Shown here piece by piece: positions 26,416 through 35,482 of a stretch of DNA of 64,000 nt. The DNA is from Butyrivibrio fibrisolvens. Its GTDB lineage: Bacteria > Bacillota > Clostridia > Lachnospirales > Lachnospiraceae. The stretch is taken from positions 3,968,001-4,032,000 of the forward strand of contig NZ_CP065800.1 in NCBI RefSeq assembly GCF_023206215.1. The letters run 5' to 3'. The notes under the pieces were generated by a model that had not been told where the DNA came from, searched no databases, and saw nothing but the letters and a program-made list of their open reading frames with translations. A program made the translations under genes and the position numbers. Positions within the stretch are counted from its first letter, which is position 1; every line of letters starts with the position of its first letter.

Positions 26416-26589
26416 AACTTTCTCCTTGAATGTATTTGAATCCGGCAGCGCGGATATCCTTTTCTGATCTTTTCTTTTGAAAGATCTAACTTTTCAAAGA
26501 CATTGTCTGTCGAAGATCCGTCTTTATTCACTGATCCAACTTTTGGCAGCTATTACAACCGTCTATATTTGCTTATCTGCCTTTTGCAT

Positions 26590-27849
26590 CTATTGCATCC
26601 TTCTTATAATCTCGATGCACATCCTGCCGTTGTGATAGGGGCACTTCCAAGGCTCTACTATTGGAAGATTCTTAACAGGATCGCCATCCTGCGTAACCTC
26701 GTAGTACCACTCTGTGCCTTTTATTATTGAGGATATCTCACTATCTCCGCCGTTATGAGCCTTGCCTGACAGTTTATCATCTGCATCCAGGCTACCTGTT
26801 ACAAAGTCAGTCCTTCTATCAACGACGTGATCGAATATAAAATCAAGGCAGTTTTTAGCCGCGTCAAGATATTTAGTATCAAGCTCTCCTGACTTCTGAT
26901 AAGCATTTATAAAGCCTACTACAGTCTCAGCCTGAACCCACCAGACTCTTCCTGTATTGACCTTGCCTCTGTCATTCTCATAGGCAAGAGAATGTCCGTC
27001 AAAAGCTACTTCATAGATCTTATCGCAGAGGGCCTTGGTTATAGGCTGTATCCTGTCACAAAGCTTGTGGTCTTCATCAATAACTTCCACTGCCCTGTCT
27101 ATAAGCCATGAGGTTTCGATATCATGTCCATAGCTATGCAGATCTATTAGTGACCTGTAATTATTATCGAAGAAAACTTCCTGCCTTTTTAGCTCTGGAT
27201 TATAAATCTTATCAGCCCATAAGCTTAGGATGTCCTCAAGACACTTTTTTACCTTAATATCTCTTCCAACTCTGTAAAGCTCTGTGTATGCTTCCAGAAC
27301 ATGAAGAAGTGTGTTCATAGTCCTGTCAGCCATAACTCCGTTTTCAGATAGTTTATCATTTTTAGCTTCAATAAACTTCTCATTGGATGCTTCTTTATAA
27401 CCAATTTTATCCTTACATTTAGTCTCAATTAAGTTAAAAAGTTCCTCAGCAAGGTCTAGAGCTCTTACGTCTCTGGATGCTTCAAAATATGCTGACAGCG
27501 CATATATGGCAAAAGCCTGATTGTATGTATGCTTGGTAGCATCAAACACATCCCCTTCATAGGTCATGGACCAGTAGATCCCGCCATAGGTCTTGTCTAT
27601 GCAATGCTCTGTCATGAATTCATAAGCATGACGAGCCTCATCAAGAAGTGATTCATCCTTTAAAAGAGTATATGCACTTGAGAAAAACCATAAGATCCTA
27701 CTGTTTAATATGCATCCTTTCACAGCTTTACGGTCCAGGTTGTGATCATAGTCAAGAAATCCGTAATATCCGCCGTATTCATCATCTCTAAGGCTCTTCC
27801 AGAAAGGAATGATGTCATGTGTCAGATGCTGTCTTATTCTATCTACCAT
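26590..27849 (-). CDS. Cellobiose 2-epimerase (AGE family)
   Basis: 419-residue (alpha/alpha)6-barrel enzyme that epimerises the reducing-end sugar of beta-1,4 disaccharides, here mannobiose to mannosyl-glucose. The likely catalytic and binding histidines are H183 (NTLLHVLEAY), H242 (SYGHDIETSW) and H406 (WKCPYHNGRM), with WWVQAETVVGF near 303. Cytoplasmic, and placed between the importer and the phosphorylases exactly as in known mannobiose pathways. Confidence 0.93.
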   Translation of the reverse strand: MVDRIRQHLTHDIIPFWKSLRDDEYGGYYGFLDYDHNLDRKAVKGCILNSRILWFFSSAYTLLKDESLLDEARHAYEFMTEHCIDKTYGGIYWSMTYEGDVFDATKHTYNQAFAIYALSAYFEASRDVRALDLAEELFNLIETKCKDKIGYKEASNEKFIEAKNDKLSENGVMADRTMNTLLHVLEAYTELYRVGRDIKVKKCLEDILSLWADKIYNPELKRQEVFFDNNYRSLIDLHSYGHDIETSWLIDRAVEVIDEDHKLCDRIQPITKALCDKIYEVAFDGHSLAYENDRGKVNTGRVWWVQAETVVGFINAYQKSGELDTKYLDAAKNCLDFIFDHVVDRRTDFVTGSLDADDKLSGKAHNGGDSEISSIIKGTEWYYEVTQDGDPVKNLPIVEPWKCPYHNGRMCIEIIRRMQ

Positions 27850-28000
27850 CGTATTTCCTTCTTTATTTTTATTGGACTTTATTTTTTAGGGACTTTATCT
27901 TTGCCTTTTTATGTTACCTTTTTTCTAAGTCCTTCATAGTTAGCTTTTTAATTATCTAAGTCCATTTTGTTATTTTACTTTTTGAAACTTATTCTGGTTT

Positions 28001-28849
28001 TTACCCCTTAACCGCTCCCGCTGTAAGTCCGGAATATATCTGCTTCTGGCACAGGATGAATACTATAAGTGCAGGAAGAAGTGATATGATAACGCCTGCG
28101 CATATAAGGTTATATTTACTTCCAAGAGGTCCTACGAAGGTATACAGGGAGGTTGCGACAGTTGCGTATCTGTTCTTGTCCTGAAGATACAGGCTGGCGC
28201 AATAATACTCATTGTATGTTCCTACGCCTTTTAATATACAACTTGTAACTATAGCAGGCTTTAACAGAGGGAACAGCACTTTATAGAAGATAGTGAAGTA
28301 ATTGGCTCCGTCTATGATCGCAGATTCATCAAGCGAATAGTCGATATTCTCAAAAAACTGGATGTATATGTATATCGATATGATATCTGTACCGCACATC
28401 ATGATGATGTATCCGACAAGTGAATTGATGAATCCAAGCTTGTACATGATCTCGTATACGGCGATCTGCATAGCAACTCCGGGAAGCTGGGATGCAAACA
28501 AGAACAGCGCTCTTATGATAGTATTGCCAAAGAACTTGAACCTGTTAAGGACATAAGCAAGCTGAGTTCCTATCATTACTGAGAAAAAGAGTACGCAGAT
28601 CAGTATGATTGTTGAGTTTATAAATGCTCTGCCCATGTTTGCTTTTTGAAAAGCCTGCACGAAATTGTCAAAGTTAAACCAGTTAGCTGGCATAGTCATT
28701 ACATTGGTTGTCTGGTATTCCTGATCAGTCTTAAAAGCTGTGATGAAACAGGATACTACAGGAAGTACCGCTGCAAATGAAAAGAATACAAGCGATAGAT
28801 ATTTTAAAAAGGTCAGGATATTTCTTCCCAGTTTATAGATCACGTTCAT
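28001..28849 (-). CDS. Carbohydrate ABC transporter permease (MalG-type)
   Basis: 282-residue six-helix permease. The EAA loop reads DESAIIDGANYFTIFYKVLFPLLKP (read DESAIIDGANYFT, KVLFPLLKP), and the protein ends QKQIYSGLTAGAVKG, a common CUT1 end. Its start directly abuts the stop of the partner permease. No ATPase is encoded in the locus. Confidence 0.93.
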   Translation of the reverse strand: MNVIYKLGRNILTFLKYLSLVFFSFAAVLPVVSCFITAFKTDQEYQTTNVMTMPANWFNFDNFVQAFQKANMGRAFINSTIILICVLFFSVMIGTQLAYVLNRFKFFGNTIIRALFLFASQLPGVAMQIAVYEIMYKLGFINSLVGYIIMMCGTDIISIYIYIQFFENIDYSLDESAIIDGANYFTIFYKVLFPLLKPAIVTSCILKGVGTYNEYYCASLYLQDKNRYATVATSLYTFVGPLGSKYNLICAGVIISLLPALIVFILCQKQIYSGLTAGAVKG

Positions 28850-29848
28850 TTATCTTCCTCCCGCACTTACATTACCGGAATGTCTTTTGATACTTCTTGC
28901 GATGGCTTTTTCTCTTTTCCTTGCTGCCCTGGGATCCTCGTCCTCTGCATTCCTGAATACATATTTAAAGAAGAGTTTCTGCAGGATCGTCACTATAAAT
29001 ATGATGATAAGAAGGACGATAGCCATAGCAGATGCAAGACCAACCTTCTGCTGAGTATGAGCGATCTGATGCATTACGATAAAGTATGTTCCTGTACCAT
29101 TGGCACCGTCTGTGATAACAAAAGGCGGCTCGAAGGCACTAAGTGAACCTGTGATGGAGAGAATCACGTTAAGTGTTATGATCGTCTTGATACTTGGCAT
29201 GATGATATACCTGAACTGCTGGAATCTATTAGCTCCATCAAGCATTGCAGCTTCATAGAGTTCTGCATCGACAGACATGATCGCACCTATGAACAGGACC
29301 ATATTCTGACCAAAGTATCTCCATACGGATGTTCCCACCAGCGAGAAGTTATTGATGCTCTGATCTTTGAGCCAGTAAGGCAGGTTATCAAGATTGAAAC
29401 CGCACCACTGAAGGACTGTATCGAATACGAATCCCCTTGTATAGAAAAACTTGAAGATAAAGCCGATAGCAATACCATTTATCAGGAAGGGAAAAAACAT
29501 AAAGCCCTTGAAAATATTGCCTCCCTTAACCTTAAAGCTGAGTATAGTTGCAAGATATAAAGCAAGAACCAGCTGAACAACAGAACCCAGCATATAGTAC
29601 AAACTAAGCTTCAATGCTCCAAAGCAGTCGTCTCTTTCAAATACTTTGAGATAGTTCTTAAAACCAACAAACTTCCTATCTCCGACATATTTCATGTTGT
29701 AAAAACTAAAACTAAACATCTTGCCAAAAGGCAGATATGTAAAAACAAACAAAAGAAGCAGCGGAACAACCATAAATGCGAACATTACAAGAACTTTCTG
29801 CCCGTCTCTGCTACTTAGCCATTGTTTAAATGTCCTCTTTTTTTTCAT
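28850..29848 (-). CDS. Carbohydrate ABC transporter permease (MalF-type)
   Basis: 332-residue six-helix permease of the CUT1 sugar family, with EAA loop YEAAMLDGANRFQQFRYIIMP (read YEAAMLDGANRFQ, RYIIMP) and a basic C-terminal tail. It forms the channel with the next gene and is fed by the upstream lipoprotein. Likely imports manno-oligosaccharides. Confidence 0.93.
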   Translation of the reverse strand: MKKKRTFKQWLSSRDGQKVLVMFAFMVVPLLLLFVFTYLPFGKMFSFSFYNMKYVGDRKFVGFKNYLKVFERDDCFGALKLSLYYMLGSVVQLVLALYLATILSFKVKGGNIFKGFMFFPFLINGIAIGFIFKFFYTRGFVFDTVLQWCGFNLDNLPYWLKDQSINNFSLVGTSVWRYFGQNMVLFIGAIMSVDAELYEAAMLDGANRFQQFRYIIMPSIKTIITLNVILSITGSLSAFEPPFVITDGANGTGTYFIVMHQIAHTQQKVGLASAMAIVLLIIIFIVTILQKLFFKYVFRNAEDEDPRAARKREKAIARSIKRHSGNVSAGGR

Positions 29849-29920
29849 AATCTAAACTCCATCCAGACTTGTTCTATAAACCTAAAGTGATATATGTGCG
29901 CACCTGCACTGAAAGATAGA

Positions 29921-29944
29921 GCCGGGGGAAGATCACCCCCCGGC
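29921..29944 (-). terminator. GC-rich hairpin between binding-protein and permease genes
   Basis: GCCGGGGG pairs with CCCCCGGC around an 8-base loop; the T-rich stretch that follows is weak. A partial terminator or 3'-end stabiliser of this kind would favour binding-protein mRNA over permease mRNA. Confidence 0.6.
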
Positions 29945-30053
29945 CTGGAAAATAATAAGATTTATAAAAAGGGTTTTATATTTTTTATGAGAATATAAGT
30001 AACATATTTATATGACGTAATGATCAAAGGTCAGCTCAGTACGATCAATATAT

Positions 30054-31499
30054 TTAATAGAGCACTTCAATTTCAAGCTCTTCCTGAGCATCCTGCCACT
30101 TCTGATTCCAGTCAGCCATGATATCATCAAAGCTCTCTGAACCTGTAGCTGCTGCCTCTACGATTCTCTGAACCTTGTCATTGCCGCCCGCATTGATAGA
30201 AAGCTCAGACTCTGCATTCATATCATTAAGGAATGTCTCTTCACCTGAAAGTGCAGGCTGATCTGAAAGAACTTCACATCCATCAAATGCAGCATACATC
30301 TCAGGATTCTCGCCTCCCTTAACTACTGTGTAGCCGCCTTCGTTGTAGCACCAGTTCGACTCTTCAACCATCCACTTTACAAATACAAGTGATGCAAGCT
30401 TGTTCTCATCTGATGAGTTAACATTGATACCATAGTTGTAGTCGCCACCTGCGCTTACATACTGTGTACCATTAACTGTGATAGGGAATGGCATGTATCC
30501 AACATCTTCAGGCTTATCTCCTGCTTCCTGCATCTGAGCATATGCCCATGATCCAAGTACCATGACACCGATCTCACCTCTGTTGAGCATGCCTTTGCAG
30601 CCTTCCCAGTCAGTTGTTGTATAGTCATCTTCGATAAGTCCCTGTTCTACTGCATCATACAGGATCTTGTATACGCTGTAAGCGCCTGTTCCGTCTCCGG
30701 GATTTGTAAATGGCTCAGCTGTATGAACGAGCTTCTGGTTCATGTAAGTGTTGTCGCCGTTTGATACGATTCCAACATATGCATCCCAGGCACCCATAGT
30801 CCAGCCTGCAGCATAGTTAGTATAAAGAGGTATAGCATCTGTATTGTCCTTAATAAGCTGAAGATCAGCTATGAGTTCATCAGGAGTTGTCGGAAGATCG
30901 CTAATACCTGCCGCCTCGAATACACTCTTGTTATAAAGAACTCCCTGAGCATTGGCCATATATGGAATACCATAGCAGTTACCACCAAACTCCCATGCAT
31001 CTACAAAGTTAAGCTCCTGTGACAGGTTATCAAGTGTATCAAGAGGCATAAAATATGTAGAAAGATCTGTCTTATCAACTGCAGGGATAAACATGACATC
31101 GCCCCAGTCACCTGTAGAAAGACGAAGAAGTGCATCCTCAGCATAGTCTGTAACAGCTTCTGTAGTTACTGTTATGTTAGGGAACTTCTCATTAAAAGCA
31201 GCGATCATTGAATCCATAGTTCCATCTTCCTGACGGTCTGTCTTGTGATGAAGGAACTTAATGGAAGCTGTAAGATCTGTATAATCATCCAGATTTAAAG
31301 AAGTGTAAGAAAGTCCGCTTCCATCACCGGATGTTACAGCGTCACTACCTGTATCAGTAGATGAGCCTGTTGTATCAGCTGCAGTGCTGCCTGTGGTATC
31401 ATCTGCTCCAGAGCCTTCATTAGAAGCACCTGAACATCCCATAAGAGAAGCCGTCATAGTCATAGCTGTCAGAAGTGCCAATAATCTTTTTTGTTTCAT
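30054..31499 (-). CDS. Extracellular sugar-binding lipoprotein (manno-oligosaccharide type, inferred)
   Basis: 481-residue solute-binding protein. The signal peptide ends in the lipobox LMGC (Cys22), followed by a Gly/Ser/Thr/Asp-rich linker to about residue 65, then a type 1 extracellular binding fold (CUT1). Anchored to the outside of the membrane, it captures oligosaccharides for the two permeases. The mannan specificity comes from locus context, not from residues I can read. A strong AAGGAGG precedes the ATG, and LacI-type half boxes lie in its promoter. Confidence 0.92.
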   Translation of the reverse strand: MKQKRLLALLTAMTMTASLMGCSGASNEGSGADDTTGSTAADTTGSSTDTGSDAVTSGDGSGLSYTSLNLDDYTDLTASIKFLHHKTDRQEDGTMDSMIAAFNEKFPNITVTTEAVTDYAEDALLRLSTGDWGDVMFIPAVDKTDLSTYFMPLDTLDNLSQELNFVDAWEFGGNCYGIPYMANAQGVLYNKSVFEAAGISDLPTTPDELIADLQLIKDNTDAIPLYTNYAAGWTMGAWDAYVGIVSNGDNTYMNQKLVHTAEPFTNPGDGTGAYSVYKILYDAVEQGLIEDDYTTTDWEGCKGMLNRGEIGVMVLGSWAYAQMQEAGDKPEDVGYMPFPITVNGTQYVSAGGDYNYGINVNSSDENKLASLVFVKWMVEESNWCYNEGGYTVVKGGENPEMYAAFDGCEVLSDQPALSGEETFLNDMNAESELSINAGGNDKVQRIVEAAATGSESFDDIMADWNQKWQDAQEELEIEVLY

Positions 31500-31527
31500 A
31501 ATGTCCTCCTTAAAAATTCAATATAGT

Positions 31528-31582
31528 TTTTAGCTAATTAATATTTTATAGTTTTATTTTTATTAATCAATATTTTAGCTAA
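31528..31582. promoter_or_regulatory. Two TTTTAGCTAA half-operators upstream of the binding protein
   Basis: Copies of TTTTAGCTAA at 31528-31537 and 31573-31582, 45 bp apart, lie in AT-rich sequence just before the binding-protein gene. They match one arm of the palindrome at 31716. Confidence 0.6.
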
Positions 31583-31609
31583 TATTTTAATTAACTTCTA
31601 CTTAATAAA

Positions 31610-31659
31610 CAAAAAGAGCGACTTGCTTTTAGGATATATTTCCTATTGCAAATCGCTCT
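31610..31659 (-). terminator. Terminator between lacI and the binding-protein gene
   Basis: On the minus strand AGAGCGATTTGC pairs with GCAAGTCGCTCT, followed by TTTTTGTTT. It may end the lacI message or attenuate transcription into the importer genes. Confidence 0.75.
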
Positions 31660-31715
31660 AGTTTACATCAATCGGCGTAGTTGACAGCTTTTTGGAATTG
31701 TGTGGCTTTTTGAGT

Positions 31716-31735
31716 TTTTAGCTAATTAGCTAAAA
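31716..31735. promoter_or_regulatory. Perfect 20-bp palindrome, probable LacI operator
   Basis: TTTTAGCTAATTAGCTAAAA is a perfect dyad lying 27 bases after the lacI stop and before the importer genes. The same half-site recurs at 31528, 31573 and 35253, and variants lie at 35203-35252. Confidence 0.75.
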
Positions 31736-31762
31736 TGACCCCTAGGGGCGGAGGTAAAGGGG

Positions 31763-32791
31763 TCATTTCTTGCTTCTGTTAAGGTCTTTGACACTGTCTC
31801 GTTCTATAAGGTAGCCCTCTACGATACTAAGTCCGCCGCGGTACTTCTCACCTCTAAGTACGTGGGTTATCCTCTTAAGTGTTCTCTTGACCATCTCATC
31901 CATATCAACCTTGTAAGTGGTGATGCCTATGGATGACACGTCTGCAAAGAGGAAGTCATCATAACCAACAATAGATATATCTTCAGGTACCTTATATCCC
32001 TTAACCTTAAGATATTGCATGAACACATTGGCAGTTAAGTCGCAGTTACATACAAAAGCTGTAGGGAGCTTACCTTTAGGAAGCACCAGATTGTTCTCAA
32101 TATCCACCTTGTCATTGTTGATGCTTCTGTCATTTAAGATCCATTCCTTTTTGATATCAATACCATGTTCCATCATAGCTCTGACATATCCAAGATATCT
32201 GTCTGTTATAGAAGGCGTCGACAGGACAGTACCTACATATCCTATCTGGGTATGTCCTTTATCAAAAAGATAATTGGTCAGAATATACGAGCCATAGAAA
32301 CTGCCTGATATTACAGAATCTTTTTTATGTTTTCTATCAGTAAAGTCCATATAGAAGGTGGGGGTTCCAAGCTTTTCATCAAGCATATTAAGATACTCTT
32401 CGCCAAGAGCCCCCATTATAACTACAGCATCGACATTGCCATCACCTATTATCTTGGGATATACCAGGTTCTTCTCATCATCATCGCTTAGTATCTCCAG
32501 CATGGTAAAAGAGCCTATCTTAGCCGCTTTGGCAGAGAAAATCTGATACATATGCCCGTAAAAAGAGTCAATATTACCAACGTATCTTGAACCTATAAGA
32601 ACTCCTATCTTATAGCTTTCATTGGCTTCAATAGATACTGACTTTTGATAGCCTCTTTCATTGGCAATTTCTATGATTCTCTGACGCATCTGTTCTCCAA
32701 CGCCCTTTTGCCCTGACAGAGCCTTGGATACAGTTACAGTACTTATTCCAAGTTCCTTGGCGATATCCGACATTGTTATTTTCTTAGACAT
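31763..32791 (-). CDS. LacI-family transcriptional regulator of the mannan locus
   Basis: 342-residue repressor. The N-terminal helix-turn-helix reads ITMSDIAKELGISTVTVSKAL, with hinge MRQRIIEIANERGY, followed by a periplasmic-binding-like sugar sensor domain. It sits between the alpha-galactosidase and the importer genes; the TTTTAGCTAA boxes in the adjacent gaps are its likely sites. The inducer is presumably a manno-oligosaccharide or a breakdown product. Confidence 0.92.
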   Translation of the reverse strand: MSKKITMSDIAKELGISTVTVSKALSGQKGVGEQMRQRIIEIANERGYQKSVSIEANESYKIGVLIGSRYVGNIDSFYGHMYQIFSAKAAKIGSFTMLEILSDDDEKNLVYPKIIGDGNVDAVVIMGALGEEYLNMLDEKLGTPTFYMDFTDRKHKKDSVISGSFYGSYILTNYLFDKGHTQIGYVGTVLSTPSITDRYLGYVRAMMEHGIDIKKEWILNDRSINNDKVDIENNLVLPKGKLPTAFVCNCDLTANVFMQYLKVKGYKVPEDISIVGYDDFLFADVSSIGITTYKVDMDEMVKRTLKRITHVLRGEKYRGGLSIVEGYLIERDSVKDLNRSKK

Positions 32792-32879
32792 AGATCAAAT
32801 CTCCTGATAATTGTATTTATTCAAACTCTGCTTTTACCAAGTATATGATTAGCATTCAATCACTAAACTACGAATAAGC

Positions 32880-35072
32880 CTAAGCTACAGCCACTAGATG
32901 TATAAGCTGTGACTGATGATCTCCGGGAAGTTTTGGAAGTACGATTCCAGCTTTTTCCAATGTGGCTCCTTTAACCTTGATATCACTTCCCTCAATCTCA
33001 TAAACAGCATCCGGAAGAAGTCCTTTAAGCTTTAATACACGTCTTGCAGGATTAGGTCTTGCGATCACTTGCACATAAGTTACAAGCGCTTCTTTCTTAT
33101 CCTTACTTACGACCATATATGCATCCATCTCGTGATTCCTCTGATAGGATGAAAGTCTGTAATAGTCTCCGCCTCTTACAAGATGATTATACTTATGATA
33201 AGTCTCAACCTGACGAGGGATATCCTGCCTGTCACTTTCAGGAATCCTTGTGATATCAAGCTCATATCCGAAAGTTCCTGCAAGGGCCACATCTCCTCTT
33301 GTCTTAAAAGGCGTAGTCCTTCCAACTGTATGATTAGGGCAGTCTGATACATGAGCTCCCATAGTACTAAGAGGGAAAATAAGACTTGTGCCTTCCTGAA
33401 TCTTAAGTCTCTCTATAGCATCTGTATCGTCAGAACACCAGATCTGAGGGCTGTAGTAGAGCATACCTGCATCAAATCTTGCTCCGCCTCCTGAACAGTT
33501 CTCTAAGAGAAGGTCAGGAAAATCTGTTATAAGTCTTTCCTGAAGTTCATATACAGCCAGCATATATCTGTGACTGAGCTCTCCCTGCTTATCGCTTGCA
33601 AGATCATATGATCCAAGATCACACAGCTGCCTGTTCATATCCCACTTAAGATACTCTATATTAGCACTTTCAAGGATTTCCTTGATCCTGCTATATATAT
33701 AGTCACGAACCTCTTTCCTTGTAAGGTCAAGAACGTACTGGTTACGGCTTCTGCAAGGCTCTCTTCCCGGGATCTGAATAGCCCAGTCCGGGTGAGCTTC
33801 AAAGAGCTTTGACTTTGGTGATATCATCTCAGGCTCCATCCAGATTCCAAACTTCATGCCTATAGCATTGACATCATCCACAAGCTTTTTAAGCCCGCCC
33901 TTTAATTTGTTCTCATTGACATACCAGTCACCAAGGCTTGAGTTGTCATCATTTCTTTCGCCAAACCAGCCATCATCCATGACCAGCATCTCGATTCCGC
34001 TCTCATGGGCCTGCCTTGCAATTGCAAGGAGCTTGTCCGAATCGAAGTCAAAATATGTAGCTTCCCAGTTATTGATAAGTATCGGACGCTCCATATCTTT
34101 GTACTTACTTCTGATAAGATGAGCCCTATACAGATCATGAAGAGTTCTGGTCATATGGCCAAGACCCTCTGATGAATATGTAAGTACAACTTCAGGAGCC
34201 TGGAAAGATGCGCCGCTTTCAAGTTTCCATCTAAAGTTCTTAGAACCTATACCCATATAAAGTCTGAGACTGTCAAACTGATCCTTGCATACACCTGCCT
34301 CAAAATTACCAGAGTAGACCAAAGAAAATCCATATACCTTACCTGTATCCTGAGAATCGCCATTTTGGACAAGCGCCATAAAAGGCTGGAACTGATGAGA
34401 AGACTCACCTCTAAAAGATTCTATAGAAGTCTGTCCATATCCTATCTCCCTAAAGTCCATCATTCTCTCACGAGCCCAGGATCCGTGAAGTGTCAGAAGC
34501 TTATAATCCTCCTGATCCATATCCATAGTCATGGACATCACTTTATCTATAAACAAATCATTGTCAGAATCATTCTCAAGCCTTACAGATCTGATGACAG
34601 TATCAAGACCTTCAAAGATGCTGTAAGAAAGGACTGCCTTAAGACCCACTACCTTATCGCGAAGCACTATTTCAAGAGTCATGGAATCATCATTTGTTCC
34701 AAAAGTGGCAGGAAGGCCTTCAAGCTTCTTCTTGCCCTTAAATATCTGATGAGACTCATAACACAGAAGAAGTGATGTGTGTCCGTTATGCTCTGTTATA
34801 TCTACAGCGCTCTTCCTGTAATCTCCAACATTACTTGATGCATATTCAAATGGATATATATCCAGAAAAGAACTTCTGTCACGCATAGTAGGCGTAGGAA
34901 TATCCTGATTCTGTGGAAATCCAATAAGATATGCAGCATCGCCTGCTTCTATCCTGTCTCCAAAATACAGATGTCCAAGAAGCCCCTCCTCTCCCAATAC
35001 TGCCATAACATAGCTTGTATTATCGGTTTCCAAAACAAATAGTCTGTCTTTTTCTAAATACTTGATGTCCAT
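32880..35072 (-). CDS. GH36 alpha-galactosidase
   Basis: 730-residue GH36 enzyme removing alpha-1,6-galactosyl side groups from galactomannan fragments. With this start, the nucleophile is D478 (LKWDMNR) and the acid/base is D548 (WCSDDTDA), the same numbers as in the Geobacillus enzyme AgaA. WFGERNDD and NYVLDL-like motifs are also present. An upstream ATG at 35087 lacks a ribosome site, whereas AAGGGG precedes 35072. No signal peptide, so it acts on imported sugars. Confidence 0.94.
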   Translation of the reverse strand: MDIKYLEKDRLFVLETDNTSYVMAVLGEEGLLGHLYFGDRIEAGDAAYLIGFPQNQDIPTPTMRDRSSFLDIYPFEYASSNVGDYRKSAVDITEHNGHTSLLLCYESHQIFKGKKKLEGLPATFGTNDDSMTLEIVLRDKVVGLKAVLSYSIFEGLDTVIRSVRLENDSDNDLFIDKVMSMTMDMDQEDYKLLTLHGSWARERMMDFREIGYGQTSIESFRGESSHQFQPFMALVQNGDSQDTGKVYGFSLVYSGNFEAGVCKDQFDSLRLYMGIGSKNFRWKLESGASFQAPEVVLTYSSEGLGHMTRTLHDLYRAHLIRSKYKDMERPILINNWEATYFDFDSDKLLAIARQAHESGIEMLVMDDGWFGERNDDNSSLGDWYVNENKLKGGLKKLVDDVNAIGMKFGIWMEPEMISPKSKLFEAHPDWAIQIPGREPCRSRNQYVLDLTRKEVRDYIYSRIKEILESANIEYLKWDMNRQLCDLGSYDLASDKQGELSHRYMLAVYELQERLITDFPDLLLENCSGGGARFDAGMLYYSPQIWCSDDTDAIERLKIQEGTSLIFPLSTMGAHVSDCPNHTVGRTTPFKTRGDVALAGTFGYELDITRIPESDRQDIPRQVETYHKYNHLVRGGDYYRLSSYQRNHEMDAYMVVSKDKKEALVTYVQVIARPNPARRVLKLKGLLPDAVYEIEGSDIKVKGATLEKAGIVLPKLPGDHQSQLIHLVAVA

Positions 35073-35202
35073 AAAAGCCCCTTCCATTTTTGAATAATAA
35101 CTGTACTTAGTAAATACCTTTTTGAATAATAACTGTACTGAGTAAATATGCTTTGTCTGTATGCAAACAACCTGATATCTAAATATTCCTAAAACAGGCT
35201 CA

Positions 35203-35262
35203 GCTAATTTTCAAATTAGCATATCATATTTTATTAACTTGATTTTAACTAATTTTAGCTAA
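35203..35262. promoter_or_regulatory. LacI-type boxes upstream of the alpha-galactosidase
   Basis: GCTAATTT/AAATTAGC forms an inverted repeat at 35203-35220. TTTTAACTAA (35243-35252) and TTTTAGCTAA (35253-35262) lie next to each other. They share the half-site of the 31716 palindrome. Confidence 0.6.
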
Positions 35263-35321
35263 ATTTCAATAGTAATTTTACTATCTTCTTGCTTTCTTTT
35301 TATTGATTTTTGCTTTTTTGC

Positions 35322-35358
35322 AAAAAAATGCCGCAATATACATCTATATACTGCGGCA
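35322..35358 (-). terminator. Second tandem terminator upstream of the mannan locus
   Basis: On the minus strand TGCCGCA pairs with TGCGGCA, followed by seven T residues. Together with the hairpin at 35387 it insulates the mannan locus from the zinc-ribbon gene. Confidence 0.8.
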
Positions 35359-35386
35359 GTACTATTTTCATAACAAACAAAAATAT

Positions 35387-35427
35387 AAAGCCTTCCGCCA
35401 AAGTTGAAAGACCTGGCGAAAGGCTTT
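35387..35427 (-). terminator. Terminator of the zinc-ribbon protein gene
   Basis: AAAGCCTTTCGCCA pairs with TGGCGGAAGGCTTT on the minus strand, then ATATTTTTG. It lies 55 bases after the stop at 35483. Confidence 0.75.
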
Positions 35428-35482
35428 ATTACTAGTTTTTATACAATAACTTAATCTTCCATTCGTAAATCTGCACTCCCTA

